48,587 nt of DNA from Pyrinomonadaceae bacterium (GTDB lineage: Bacteria; Acidobacteriota; Blastocatellia; Pyrinomonadales; Pyrinomonadaceae): positions 1 through 48,587 of the forward strand of contig JAVEEA010000057.1 in the NCBI GenBank assembly GCA_030840675.1. Direction: 5' to 3'. Of this stretch, positions 18,144-26,228 are shown one piece after another (within the stretch, counting starts at the first letter, position 1; each line of letters starts with the position of its first letter). The position numbers and the translations under genes are program-made. Under the pieces are notes generated by a model. The model was not told where the DNA came from. It did no database searches and was given only the letters and a program-made list of their open reading frames with translations.

Positions 18144-18821
18144 ATGCGACACCAAAAAGCACATCGGAAACTGGGCCGGACGAGCGAACATCGCATGTCA
18201 ATGCTTCGCAATCTTGCGGTCTCGCTGATTAATTCTCGCGAGGAGCGCATTGTCACCACGCTGCCGAAGGCCAAAGAGTTGCGCCCGTTCGTCGAACGCG
18301 CTATCACGCTTTCACGGCGCGCCAAGGGTCTTGCAGGTGACGACGCCGGCCCGCGCGCCTTGCACCTGCGACGCCAGGCGGCGGGATTTTTTCACGCCGG
18401 CAACATGACGCAGGCAGCCCTGACCGGTAAGCGCGGACAGATACGTCCGCCCCGGACCGCCGGCGTGGCCGCGTTGAAGCGACTGTTTGACGAACTCGGC
18501 GAACGTTACAAGGACCGCCCGGGCGGCTACACGCGTATCTTCAAGCTCGGCCGGCGCGCCGGCGACAACGCCGAGCTGGCGATCATCGAACTGGTCGATA
18601 ACGAGAATGAACGCCAGGCCCTCGAAGCAGCAAAGAAGCGAAAGACCGCCGGTTCGAAGAAGAAGAAGACCGGCGAGACTAGGAGTGCCAGCCCCGCGGG
18701 ACGCGGCAGCGCCACCGCCAAAGAAACTGATAAGACGCCCGTAGCAAAGCCGGCTGCGGCTGAGGTCGCCGCGGAGACAACCGCCGCGCAGCCGGAAGCC
18801 GAAACCACGGAAGGGAGCTAG
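18144..18821 (+). CDS. rplQ: 50S ribosomal protein L17 with about 100-residue C-terminal extension
   Basis: L17 lies near the tunnel exit. The core, [20 protein letters not shown] to [20 protein letters not shown] (about 132-151), is normal apart from loop length. The tail after about residue 163 is rich in Lys, Ala, Thr, Pro and Glu and takes the protein to 225 residues, against about 120 for the short form. It closes the alpha operon; accB follows after 141 bp in which I see no strong promoter or terminator. Confidence 0.94.
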   Translation: MRHQKAHRKLGRTSEHRMSMLRNLAVSLINSREERIVTTLPKAKELRPFVERAITLSRRAKGLAGDDAGPRALHLRRQAAGFFHAGNMTQAALTGKRGQIRPPRTAGVAALKRLFDELGERYKDRPGGYTRIFKLGRRAGDNAELAIIELVDNENERQALEAAKKRKTAGSKKKKTGETRSASPAGRGSATAKETDKTPVAKPAAAEVAAETTAAQPEAETTEGS

Positions 18822-18962
18822 GTCCGTTTCGCTTTCTTCCAGTCGGGCACAGCCGGAAGGCTCGCCCGAAACGCCCCAATTGACCGTCGGCAACACCAAC
18901 CCGAGTCTTTTGGGGCTCAACACTTTGATGGGGTGCGAGAGTTGGTACAACGCCGAAAAGAA

Positions 18963-19577
18963 ATGAACGATCAAGAGAGCCCAAAACCGGAAACCGAACT
19001 GCAACTCGAAGCCGAGAGCGAAATTACGGCCGAACCGCTCCGGAGTCGCCGCCGGCGCCGCTCCGCCGCCGCTGAAACATCCGTGAACATGGATGAGTTG
19101 CGAGAAATAATTCAGCTGGTTCGTGAGCACGAGTTCACCGAGTTTGAACTTGAGCGAGAAGGCTTTCGCGTGCGGTTCCGCCGCGGCGCCGAGGAGTTGG
19201 GCGCGGGTGGCATGGATCGGCCGGCCCCTGCCGGATTTGTTCCGTCCGCCAGTTCGGTAATCGAAACCAACGCTTCAGTAGCCACTGCCCCGGCACATCC
19301 CGGAGCGAGGGCGCAGTCCGAAGCTTCTGAAGATCAGGATCTCCACATCATCCCCTCGCCGATAGTCGGCACGTTTTATCGTTCGGCTTCTCCCAACGCT
19401 GAAGCGTTTGTAAAGATTGGCAGCCGGGTCGAGCCGGAAAGCGTCGTTTGCATTATCGAAGCGATGAAGTTGATGAACGAGATACAGGCTGAGACCTCCG
19501 GCGAAGTCGCAAAAATATATGTCGAGAATGGACAGCCGGTCGAATATGGCCAGCCTTTGTTCGGCATAAAGAAGTAG
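18963..19577 (+). CDS. accB: Biotin carboxyl carrier protein of acetyl-CoA carboxylase
   Basis: AccB carries carboxybiotin between biotin carboxylase and carboxyltransferase in malonyl-CoA synthesis. The biotinyl domain at the C-terminus has the biotinylation motif EAMKLMNEI (target Lys near residue 167) and ends with GQPLFGIKK. The family start region [20 protein letters not shown] is preceded by about 40 residues with an Arg cluster (RSRRRRR). The ATG at 18963 ([10 protein letters not shown]) is chosen; an alternative is the internal ATG at 19089. accC follows directly. Confidence 0.93.
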   Translation: MNDQESPKPETELQLEAESEITAEPLRSRRRRRSAAAETSVNMDELREIIQLVREHEFTEFELEREGFRVRFRRGAEELGAGGMDRPAPAGFVPSASSVIETNASVATAPAHPGARAQSEASEDQDLHIIPSPIVGTFYRSASPNAEAFVKIGSRVEPESVVCIIEAMKLMNEIQAETSGEVAKIYVENGQPVEYGQPLFGIKK

Positions 19578-19580
19578 TTA

Positions 19581-19652
19581 AAAGTCCACCGGTCCAAAGT
19601 CCAATGTCCGCCGCGACAGGACGACTTTGGACTTTGAATTTTGAACCTGGAC
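19581..19652 (+). repeat. Spacer hairpin with AGTCCAA words (accB-accC)
   Basis: The left arm (19581-19609) has AGTCCACCGGTCCAAAGTCC. The right arm (19621-19652) has GACTTTGGACTTTGAATTTT and CTGGAC. TCCAAAGTCCAATGTC and GACTTTGGACTTTGA pair over about 15 positions. It ends 5 nt before the likely accC start. Confidence 0.8.
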
Positions 19653-19657
19653 AAAAC

Positions 19658-21067
19658 GTGAAACCGGAAACGAGAAAATTCAAGAAGATACTGATCGCCA
19701 ATCGCGGCGAGATTGCCTGTCGCATTATCTGGACGTGTAAAGAGATGGGCATCAAGACGGTCGCGGTCCATAGCGACGTCGATCGCGATTCACTGCACGT
19801 GCGGTTCGCTGATGAGGCCGCCTGCATTGGACCAGCGCCTTCCGCCCAGAGTTACCTGAATATTCCTGCGATCATCAGCACCGCTGAGATCTTTAACGTC
19901 GACGCGATTCATCCCGGCTATGGCTTCCTCGCCGAGTCGTCTTACTTTGCTGAAATCTGCGCGGCCTGCAACATCAAGTTCATTGGTCCTCCGGCTGAAA
20001 TTATTCGTTTGATGGGTGACAAGGTCGAGGCACGTCGGGCGATGGCCGAAGCCGGACTGCCGGTCTTGCCGGGTAGTCCGGAGCCGATCACTTCGCAGGC
20101 GGAGGGTTTAAGGGTGGGCCGTGAAATCGGCTACCCGGTGATCGTGAAGGCCTCGGCTGGCGGCGGTGGTCGCGGCATGCGCATCGTGCATTCCGAAGGC
20201 GAATTGGGCAAGGCACTGGAAACTGCTTCGACTGAGGCGGCCGCGGCTTTCAAGGACGGCAGCGTTTACATCGAACGCTACGTTCAGGATCCGCGGCACA
20301 TCGAGATTCAGGTGATGGCCGATGAGTATGGCGACTGCATCCACCTGGGCGAACGTGAATGTTCCATACAGCGGCGGCATCAGAAGTTACTCGAAGAGGC
20401 GCCCTCGCCGGTTTTGTCGCCTGAGTTGCGCAATCAAATGGGTGACGCGGCAGTCGCGGCGTGCAAGCAGCTGGGTTATGCGAGCGCGGGTACAGTCGAG
20501 TTTCTTTTGGACAAGGACAACAAGTTCTACTTCATGGAAATGAACACGCGCATCCAGGTCGAGCATGCCGTGACTGAGATGGTAACGCTCGCCGACATCG
20601 TAAGAAATCAGATTCGAATTGCCGAGGGTGAGACGCTCGGGTACACGCAGGACGATCTCATGATTGTGGGACACGCGATCGAGTGTCGCATCAATGCGGA
20701 GAATCCCGAGACGTTTGCTCCGTCTCCCGGCTTAATCACGGCTTTCAACCTGCCCGGCGGTCCCGGCGTGCGTGTCGATACTTACGTCTATGCCGGCTAT
20801 AAGGTGCCGCCGTTTTACGACTCCATGATTGCGAAAGTAATCACGCACGCGCGCACGCGCGACTTGGCGATTGCGCGAATGAAGCGGGCGCTGGAGGCGA
20901 TGGTGATTGAAGGTATCAAGACAACCATTCCCTTACACCTGAAGATCATGGACGATCCGAAGTTCAGGGCAGGTGATATCTCGACGAGTTTCATGGAGCA
21001 TTTTCTGGCGCAAAATGGCACCAAAGTGCAAAAAGCTCCCGGTGGAGCAGGCGGATCAGGAAACTAA
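19658..21067 (+). CDS. accC: Biotin carboxylase subunit of acetyl-CoA carboxylase
   Basis: AccC carboxylates biotin on AccB using ATP and bicarbonate. Signatures: [16 protein letters not shown] (start of the N-domain), [14 protein letters not shown], the ATP-grasp glycine loop [14 protein letters not shown] and the active-site [15 protein letters not shown]. The frame opens at 19604 inside the AGTCC repeat. The GTG at 19658 gives [18 protein letters not shown] and 469 residues, close to the family's 450, so it is preferred. Confidence 0.94.
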   Translation: MKPETRKFKKILIANRGEIACRIIWTCKEMGIKTVAVHSDVDRDSLHVRFADEAACIGPAPSAQSYLNIPAIISTAEIFNVDAIHPGYGFLAESSYFAEICAACNIKFIGPPAEIIRLMGDKVEARRAMAEAGLPVLPGSPEPITSQAEGLRVGREIGYPVIVKASAGGGGRGMRIVHSEGELGKALETASTEAAAAFKDGSVYIERYVQDPRHIEIQVMADEYGDCIHLGERECSIQRRHQKLLEEAPSPVLSPELRNQMGDAAVAACKQLGYASAGTVEFLLDKDNKFYFMEMNTRIQVEHAVTEMVTLADIVRNQIRIAEGETLGYTQDDLMIVGHAIECRINAENPETFAPSPGLITAFNLPGGPGVRVDTYVYAGYKVPPFYDSMIAKVITHARTRDLAIARMKRALEAMVIEGIKTTIPLHLKIMDDPKFRAGDISTSFMEHFLAQNGTKVQKAPGGAGGSGN

Positions 21068-21078
21068 GACTTGTGCGT

Positions 21079-21107
21079 TTGCCGTTTGCGCGGCAGGTGC
21101 CTATAAT
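21079..21107 (+). promoter_or_regulatory. Sigma-70-type promoter of rplU-rpmA-obg operon
   Basis: TTGCCG (21079-21084), a 17-bp spacer and a perfect TATAAT (21102-21107) stand 47 bp before the rplU ATG. This is one of the best promoter matches in the window and marks a new transcription unit after accC. Confidence 0.75.
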
Positions 21108-21154
21108 GTTCGACTTTTCGATAGTGACCCGGGCGCGTCTAAGAGGATAAAGAC

Positions 21155-21451
21155 ATGGCATACGCAGTGATCAGAACCGGCGGCAAACAGTTTGTCGTGG
21201 AAAAGGGCAGCACGATTCGCATTCCTTCGATCGAGGCGGAAGCCGGGAAAGCGATTGAGCTTGACGCGCTGTTGTCCGGCGAGGGCACGGATGCCCCGAC
21301 CGTCGGGGCCGCGAAGGTGTCGGCGACGGTGGTGGACCACGGCCGCGGCGCCAAGATTATTGTTTTCAAAAAGAAGCGTCGCAAGCATTACAAACGCAAA
21401 CAGGGTCACCGCCAGGGCTATACGACCGTAACGATCGATTCGATAGGCTAG
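21155..21451 (+). CDS. rplU: 50S ribosomal protein L21
   Basis: L21 binds 23S rRNA with L20. The 98-residue product has [20 protein letters not shown] at the start and [20 protein letters not shown] (about 69-88) at the C-terminus, both diagnostic. An AGAGGA ribosome binding site precedes the ATG. It forms the usual rplU-rpmA-obg cluster. Confidence 0.97.
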   Translation: MAYAVIRTGGKQFVVEKGSTIRIPSIEAEAGKAIELDALLSGEGTDAPTVGAAKVSATVVDHGRGAKIIVFKKKRRKHYKRKQGHRQGYTTVTIDSIG

Positions 21452-21454
21452 GAG

Positions 21455-21531
21455 GATTGCCGATTGCCAATTGCCAAATGCCGATTTAGGGAAGTCACTT
21501 AATCGGAAATCGGCAATCGCAAATCGGAAAT
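21455..21531 (+). repeat. Spacer hairpin with GATTGCC/CGGAAAT words (rplU-rpmA)
   Basis: The left arm (21455-21487) repeats GATTGCC three to four times. The right arm (21501-21531) repeats AATCGGAAAT and CGGCAAT. Pairing is word-wise imperfect. It ends 5 nt before the rpmA ATG. It belongs to the same word family as the rpsJ-rplC and rpsC-rplP elements. Confidence 0.82.
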
Positions 21532-21536
21532 GGGTT

Positions 21537-21809
21537 ATGGCACATAAAAAGGGAGTTGGTTCATCTCGTAACGGTCGCGATTCTAATTCGCAGCGACTGG
21601 GTTTGAAAAAGTTTGGCGGCGAGAGTGTTCTCGGCGGCAATATTCTGGCCCGGCAAAGAGGCACGAAGTGGAAGCCCGGGAAAAACGTGGGTCGCGGTAA
21701 AGACGACACGCTGTTTGCCCTGGTGTCAGGCGTAGTGAAGTTTGAAGACAAAGGCCGCACGGGAAAATTCATCAGCGTGTACCCACAGGAGCAGGCGACT
21801 CCAGCATAG
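21537..21809 (+). CDS. rpmA: 50S ribosomal protein L27
   Basis: L27 reaches the peptidyl transferase centre with its N-terminus. The ATG at 21537 gives [20 protein letters not shown], with no N-terminal cleavage extension. The upstream in-frame codons from 21471 lie in the spacer repeat. [20 protein letters not shown] is the central signature. Length is 90 residues. Confidence 0.97.
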   Translation: MAHKKGVGSSRNGRDSNSQRLGLKKFGGESVLGGNILARQRGTKWKPGKNVGRGKDDTLFALVSGVVKFEDKGRTGKFISVYPQEQATPA

Positions 21810-21902
21810 CCAGTGCAAACGAACAACCGCTATCACGCGACGCCGAAGGCAAGTCATAGACTTTGCGCTGGGCGTCGCTTTCGATTTGGGCTTTCGATTT
21901 AG

Positions 21903-22949
21903 ATGTTTATTGATCGGGTCAAGATTCGAGTACAGGGCGGCCACGGCGGCAACGGCGTGACCGCGTTTCGTCGTGAAAAGTTTGTACCGCGCGGTGGTCC
22001 CTCAGGCGGCGACGGCGGCCGCGGCGGCGATATTTGGATCGTGGCTGACTCCTCGCTCAATACCTTGCTGCACCTGCGCTATAACCCCGAACATGTGGCC
22101 GATCGCGGCCGGCATGGCGAAGGCTCGAACTGCTCCGGACGCGAGGGTGAAGATCGCACTGTGCGAGTGCCGGTCGGCACGCAGATCTTTGAATTCACTT
22201 CCGGCGAACTATTGCGCGACCTCGCCGTCGATGGCGAGCGCTGGCTCGCCGCCAAAGGCGGACGCGGGGGTTTTGGCAACTCCCACTTTGCCACCTCGAC
22301 CAATCGCGCGCCTCGTTATCATCAGAGCGGCAGCGAAGGCGAAGAACTCGAGTTGCAACTGGAACTAAAGCTGCTGGCCGATGTCGGCCTGGTGGGATTT
22401 CCTAACGCCGGCAAGTCAACTTTGATTTCAGTCATCTCCGCGGCCAAGCCGAAGATTGCAGACTATCCGTTTACGACTCTGGAACCCAATCTCGGCGTGG
22501 TCGATCTCGGCGACTTCCGGACGTTCGTGGTCGCTGACATTCCCGGCCTGATCGAAGGAGCGCACGAAGGCGCCGGCCTGGGTGATCGGTTCCTCCGGCA
22601 TATCGAGCGCACCAAGTTACTGCTTCATCTCGTGGATGTTTCATCCAGTTCCGGACGCGATCCGGTCTCGGATTATTTAACGGTGAAGCGCGAGTTGCAG
22701 GCTTATAACCCGCAACTGGCTGAGCGCCCGCAGATCGTTGTCGCTACCAAACTGGACGCGCTCGATGAACCCGAGCGATTGTCGTCCTTGAGAGCCCAGG
22801 CTAACGCGGAAGGATTGCCGTTCTTCGAAATTTCTTCCGCTACGAATCTGGGGACTAAAGAATTAGTGGCGGCGATAGCGGTCAGGCTGGATGAGTTACG
22901 CGAAGCTGACGCAAGTAAAGAGCTGGATGTAATTGAACTGGCGTTGTAG
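21903..22949 (+). CDS. obg: Obg family GTPase (ObgE/CgtA)
   Basis: Obg binds the 50S subunit and links ribosome assembly to GTP and ppGpp levels. The Gly-rich Obg fold ([31 protein letters not shown]) spans about 1-158. The G domain has GFPNAGKST (G1), [12 protein letters not shown] (G2) and [16 protein letters not shown] (G3). The 348-residue protein ends with the G domain and lacks the optional C-terminal OCT domain. Its stop codon lies in the first arm of the inverted repeat before nadD. Confidence 0.96.
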   Translation: MFIDRVKIRVQGGHGGNGVTAFRREKFVPRGGPSGGDGGRGGDIWIVADSSLNTLLHLRYNPEHVADRGRHGEGSNCSGREGEDRTVRVPVGTQIFEFTSGELLRDLAVDGERWLAAKGGRGGFGNSHFATSTNRAPRYHQSGSEGEELELQLELKLLADVGLVGFPNAGKSTLISVISAAKPKIADYPFTTLEPNLGVVDLGDFRTFVVADIPGLIEGAHEGAGLGDRFLRHIERTKLLLHLVDVSSSSGRDPVSDYLTVKRELQAYNPQLAERPQIVVATKLDALDEPERLSSLRAQANAEGLPFFEISSATNLGTKELVAAIAVRLDELREADASKELDVIELAL

Positions 22950-23018
22950 GACAGGCCCTACTGCCGTCGATTTTGATTTGCGATAGCGGAGAAGGACAGT
23001 CAGGAATGCCTGTCCTAC
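22946..23018 (+). repeat. Inverted repeat GTAGGACAGGC...GCCTGTCCTAC (obg-nadD)
   Basis: An 11-bp perfect inverted repeat, GTAGGACAGGC at 22946-22956 and GCCTGTCCTAC at 23008-23018, encloses 51 nt. It fills the whole gap between the obg stop and the nadD start. A related GGACAGGCATTTCC element occurs at 29788-29857, so it is likely a dispersed REP-like family. Confidence 0.8.
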
Positions 23019-23021
23019 ATC

Positions 23022-23708
23022 ATGAAACAGCGTCAGCGCATTGCGATTTACGGCGGCACGTTTGATCCGGTCCATAACGGCCACCTCGAAATCGCGCGCC
23101 GGGTTACGCCGCTATTTGAACTTGACGAGTTTCTGTTCCTGCCGGCGCTGGTGGCCCCGCACAAGCAGGCGAGCAGGGTTTCGTCATCATTGCACCGCTA
23201 CGCAATGTTGGCTATTGCCACCATGCGGGACCCGCGGCTTGCGATTTCAACTTTCGAACTTGAGCGGCCGAGCGGGCAGTACACAGTCGATACGCTCGTG
23301 CGCTTTCGTTCACAACTGGGTGAGTCGACTGATCTTTTTTTTGTTATGGGGGCAGACTCCTGGGTTGAGATTACCACCTGGCGCGAATGGCGGCGACTAT
23401 TAACGTTGGCGAATTTTATTGTGGTGACGCGGCCCGGTTACGAAGTCCCCACAGGCGACCTGGGACTGGAAACGTCGTTTACGGTAGTCGATGTACGGGG
23501 CCAAACGGAACCGTTGGGTTCGCTGCCCCCGTCGACCGAGGCTGCCAGAGTTTTTGTTACCGATGTGGTGCTGACTGATGTTTCAGCGACCGCTGTGAGA
23601 CGGGCGGCGCATGAGGGCCGCCGGGAAGAGTTGGGCCAACTCGTGCCGTACGAAGTGGCAGATTACCTTAGAAAATATAAGTTATATAGAAATTCGCATG
23701 AAACCTAA
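23022..23708 (+). CDS. nadD: Nicotinate-nucleotide adenylyltransferase
   Basis: NadD adenylylates nicotinate mononucleotide in NAD synthesis. The nucleotidyltransferase motif GGTFDPVHNGHLEIA is at residues 11-25, and the C-terminal SATAVRR fits the SxTxxR motif. Length is 228 residues, slightly longer than typical. The gene overlaps rsfS by 11 bp, the common nadD-rsfS pairing. Confidence 0.93.
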   Translation: MKQRQRIAIYGGTFDPVHNGHLEIARRVTPLFELDEFLFLPALVAPHKQASRVSSSLHRYAMLAIATMRDPRLAISTFELERPSGQYTVDTLVRFRSQLGESTDLFFVMGADSWVEITTWREWRRLLTLANFIVVTRPGYEVPTGDLGLETSFTVVDVRGQTEPLGSLPPSTEAARVFVTDVVLTDVSATAVRRAAHEGRREELGQLVPYEVADYLRKYKLYRNSHET

Positions 23709-24177
23709 TTCAACCGCCAAGGAACAATCGCTGCACCCCGAAGCAAGCGCCACACTCCATTTGCAAGCGACCACGACGGAGCCGGTTGCGGCTGAACTCG
23801 ATGAGCGCATTCTGCTGGCGCTCAGCGCCGCGGCGGAAAAGAAAGCGATTGGGACTGTCGTTCTGGACTTGCGCGAGATCGCAACGTTCACGGACTACTT
23901 TGTCATAACCAGCGGCAGCAACGAGCGTCAGGTGCAGGCGATTTCCGACGAGCTGGTGGAAACGCTCAAGCAGTCGGGCACACCTGCCGCGCGCGTCGAA
24001 GGTTACAAGACGGCGGAATGGATACTGGTCGATTACGGCGACTTCGTGGTCCATATCTTCCATGAGCAGTCGCGGAAGTTTTATGACCTTGAAAGACTTT
24101 GGCGCGCGGCGCGTCCGGTCGCGTTGCCGGCGGAACTGGTGAGCGATGCCGGCAGTTCTTTGAGAAACGAAGCGTGA
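23698..24177 (+). CDS. rsfS: Ribosome silencing factor RsfS
   Basis: RsfS binds L14 and blocks subunit joining when nutrients are short. The core has AIGTVVLDLREIATFTDYFV, then ITSGSNERQVQAISDELVE and GDFVVHIFHEQSRKFYDLER, the family signature. From the ATG at 23698 the product is 159 residues with about 35 extra residues at the N-terminus. It overlaps nadD by 11 bp and the next gene by GTGA. Confidence 0.94.
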   Translation: MKPNSTAKEQSLHPEASATLHLQATTTEPVAAELDERILLALSAAAEKKAIGTVVLDLREIATFTDYFVITSGSNERQVQAISDELVETLKQSGTPAARVEGYKTAEWILVDYGDFVVHIFHEQSRKFYDLERLWRAARPVALPAELVSDAGSSLRNEA

Positions 24178-25121
24178 TCGAGATCGTTGCCCGTTCAGAA
24201 ACGATGCGCGAGGCGATTCGTCTCGCTGATCGGGTTGCGGAAACGGATGCCAACGTGCTCATTACCGGGGAGTCCGGCGCAGGCAAGGATGCGTTAGCTT
24301 TCTACCTTCACAGCCGGTCCCACAGGTCGGATCAAGCGTTCGTAAAGATCGATTGTGCGACTCTGCCCAGCGGCCTGCTCGAAGCCGAACTTTTTGGTTA
24401 CGAGAAGGGAGCTTTCACCGGCGCCGGTGAGGCAAAGCCCGGCCGCTTGGAAGCGGCACATCGCGGCACGCTGGTGCTCGATGAGATTGCTTATCTCTCG
24501 AACGAGTCACAGGCAAAACTTCTGCGCGTGATCGAAACCCGGGAGTTTGAACGGCTGGGCGGTCGCAAGACAATCAAGGTAGACGCGCGCCTGCTGGCGT
24601 TGACCAACGTTGATTTGAGCGAGGCAGTCAAGCGGCGCCACTTCCGTGCAGATCTTTTCTACCGCCTCGACGTCGTGCACATCGCGTTGCCGCCGTTGCG
24701 CGAACGGGCCGCGGATTTGGGTGAGTTGGCACAGCAGCTGGTCGGCAAATATGCAGCGAAACATGGGCGCGAGGTGACTGACATCGCCCCGGAAGCTTTG
24801 GCACTGCTGAGCGAGTATGAGTTTCCCGGTAACGTGCGCGAGCTTTCTAATATTGTCGAACGGGCGGTCATTGTTGCCTCCGGCGAGCGAATTGAGGCGA
24901 GCGACTTGCCGGAACCAATCCGCCTCGCGGTGCGCGTGCAGCGACGCCGCGTACGTCCGTTAACACTCGCCGAAGTCGAAGCCGAATACGTGGCGGAGAT
25001 GCTGGCGGCCGCAAAAGGAAACAAGACTGAAGCCGCGCGCAAGTTGGGCATCAGTCGGAAGAACCTTTATGAAAAGCTGGCGCGGGTCAAAGAGCGCGGA
25101 GGGATGAAGGATGAAGGATGA
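24174..25121 (+). CDS. Sigma-54-type AAA+ activator without N-terminal sensor domain
   Basis: The product is an enhancer-binding-protein-like AAA+ ATPase. The GTG at 24174 overlaps the rsfS stop, giving MIEIVARSETMREAI and 315 residues. The AAA+ part starts near residue 1 with Walker A GESGAGKD (about 32-39), the sigma-54 contact loop GAFTGA (about 77-82) and Walker B LVLDEIA. A Fis-type helix-turn-helix ends the protein (NKTEAARKLGISRKNLYEKL). No receiver, GAF or PAS domain is present, so its activity is probably set by level or by a partner. The last residues (MKDEG) are encoded by the GATGAAG repeat of the following spacer. The target promoter is unknown. Confidence 0.88.
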   Translation: MIEIVARSETMREAIRLADRVAETDANVLITGESGAGKDALAFYLHSRSHRSDQAFVKIDCATLPSGLLEAELFGYEKGAFTGAGEAKPGRLEAAHRGTLVLDEIAYLSNESQAKLLRVIETREFERLGGRKTIKVDARLLALTNVDLSEAVKRRHFRADLFYRLDVVHIALPPLRERAADLGELAQQLVGKYAAKHGREVTDIAPEALALLSEYEFPGNVRELSNIVERAVIVASGERIEASDLPEPIRLAVRVQRRRVRPLTLAEVEAEYVAEMLAAAKGNKTEAARKLGISRKNLYEKLARVKERGGMKDEG

Positions 25122-25188
25122 AGCAGAAATGGAAACGGCGCGCGTTGTCGCTTGGGGTTTTTCATCATCAACCTCTCTGCCTTCATCT
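25101..25188 (+). repeat. Spacer hairpin with GATGAAG/CTTCATC words
   Basis: GGATGAA is repeated three times at 25101-25121, inside the 3' end of the activator gene. TTCATCATCA and CCTTCATCTTTTTTT at 25161-25193 form the other arm. The T tract after the right arm could also let it act as a rho-independent terminator before rlmH. Confidence 0.7.
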
Positions 25189-25199
25189 TTTTTTGACTG

Positions 25200-25661
25200 A
25201 TGCGGCTGCGAGTTATTTGGACCGGTAAGACCAGAGACGCTCACTTGCGAGCGCTGACGGAAGACTATTTGAAACGGCTTTCACATTTCGTGAAATGTGA
25301 AGTCTCGGAGTTTCGCGAGAGTTCCGGCGCGGCGAAAAAAATGGACATCGCCCGGGATTCTCGGCGCATCTCAGACGGGCTGCGCGCTGGCGCGGTTAAC
25401 GTATTGCTGGATCCGCGGGGGGTTGAGTGGAGCTCGGAACAATTGGCGCGGGAGATTCAGCACTGGCAAGACACGGGAACGAAGGAAGTAACCTTTATCG
25501 TGGGTGGTCCAAGCGGAGTAGCGCCGGAACTTGCGGCGCAAGTCAGCAAGCGCTGGAGTCTTTCGCGTTTGACCCTGACTCATGAGATGGCGCGCGTGCT
25601 GTTGCTCGAACAATTGTACCGCGCCTACACAATCATTCATGGACTGCCCTATCAGAAGTGA
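25200..25661 (+). CDS. rlmH: 23S rRNA pseudouridine-1915 N3-methyltransferase RlmH
   Basis: RlmH is a SPOUT methyltransferase acting on the assembled 70S ribosome. The 153-residue product has the SAM knot FIVGGPSGVAPEL (about 99-111) and the C-terminal THEMARVLLLEQLYRAYTII, then HGLPYQK. The family normally ends in PYHK or similar, so Gln here replaces His. It follows nadD-rsfS as in many bacteria, with the activator gene inserted between. Confidence 0.94.
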   Translation: MRLRVIWTGKTRDAHLRALTEDYLKRLSHFVKCEVSEFRESSGAAKKMDIARDSRRISDGLRAGAVNVLLDPRGVEWSSEQLAREIQHWQDTGTKEVTFIVGGPSGVAPELAAQVSKRWSLSRLTLTHEMARVLLLEQLYRAYTIIHGLPYQK

Positions 25662-25734
25662 TCGGGAATGTTTTTGGGAGGCGGGCGCTGCCCGCGCGAA
25701 TGTTTAGCAAGTAGGGTGGAGGATCTGACGCATA

Positions 25735-26103
25735 ATGGATAAAAGAAGAGTAAGAGTTTTTCGCGACCGGCTAATGGACCGGCGCGAGAGTCTGGTGGGC
25801 CAGGTACAGCAGGCCGAACTTTACAGCCGTGAACGCGATGCCGAAGCCACGCAGGATCCGGCCGACATGGCTGCCAATGCTTACACCAAAGAGTTGTTAG
25901 TCTCCATGTCTGACAACGATCGGCAGTTGCTCAACCTGATCGATGAAGCGCTGGTGCGCATGGACGACAGCGGCTACGGTAAGTGCATTCGCTGCGGCCA
26001 GGCGGTGCCGGAGAAACGCCTGGAAGCTGTGCCTTGGGCGCGCCACTGCGTGCAATGTCAGGAATTGCAGGAGCGCGGATTGTTCAACGACGACGACGAA
26101 TAG
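25735..26103 (+). CDS. DksA/TraR-type zinc-finger protein
   Basis: The 122-residue product has a helical N-terminal part with DxxDxA-like acidic residues (DPADMAANAY, about 42-51) and a C4 zinc finger CIRCG ... CVQC (Cys near 84, 87, 105, 108). Members of this family bind the polymerase secondary channel with ppGpp. The spacing matches TraR/DksA-like proteins, but I cannot assign it to DksA itself. A 6-bp GC stem (25681-25695, GCGGGC/GCCCGC) stands upstream. Confidence 0.85.
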   Translation: MDKRRVRVFRDRLMDRRESLVGQVQQAELYSRERDAEATQDPADMAANAYTKELLVSMSDNDRQLLNLIDEALVRMDDSGYGKCIRCGQAVPEKRLEAVPWARHCVQCQELQERGLFNDDDE

Positions 26104-26131
26104 AAATTAGGTTTTCTTGCTGGCATAATTA

Positions 26132-26170
26132 CGGCCTCCTTGAGTTGCTACTCGGGAGGCCGGTTTGTTT
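26132..26170 (+). terminator. Rho-independent-like terminator
   Basis: CGGCCTCC (26132-26139) pairs with GGAGGCCG (26155-26162) around a 15-nt loop. It is followed by GTTTGTTTGT. It stands 30 bp after the DksA-like gene and before comF, so it would end the upstream unit. Confidence 0.6.
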
Positions 26171-26228
26171 GTAATGGCTCATGCTTACGTGCCTGTCATT
26201 TTATAACGGCGGACTGTTTGACTAAATC

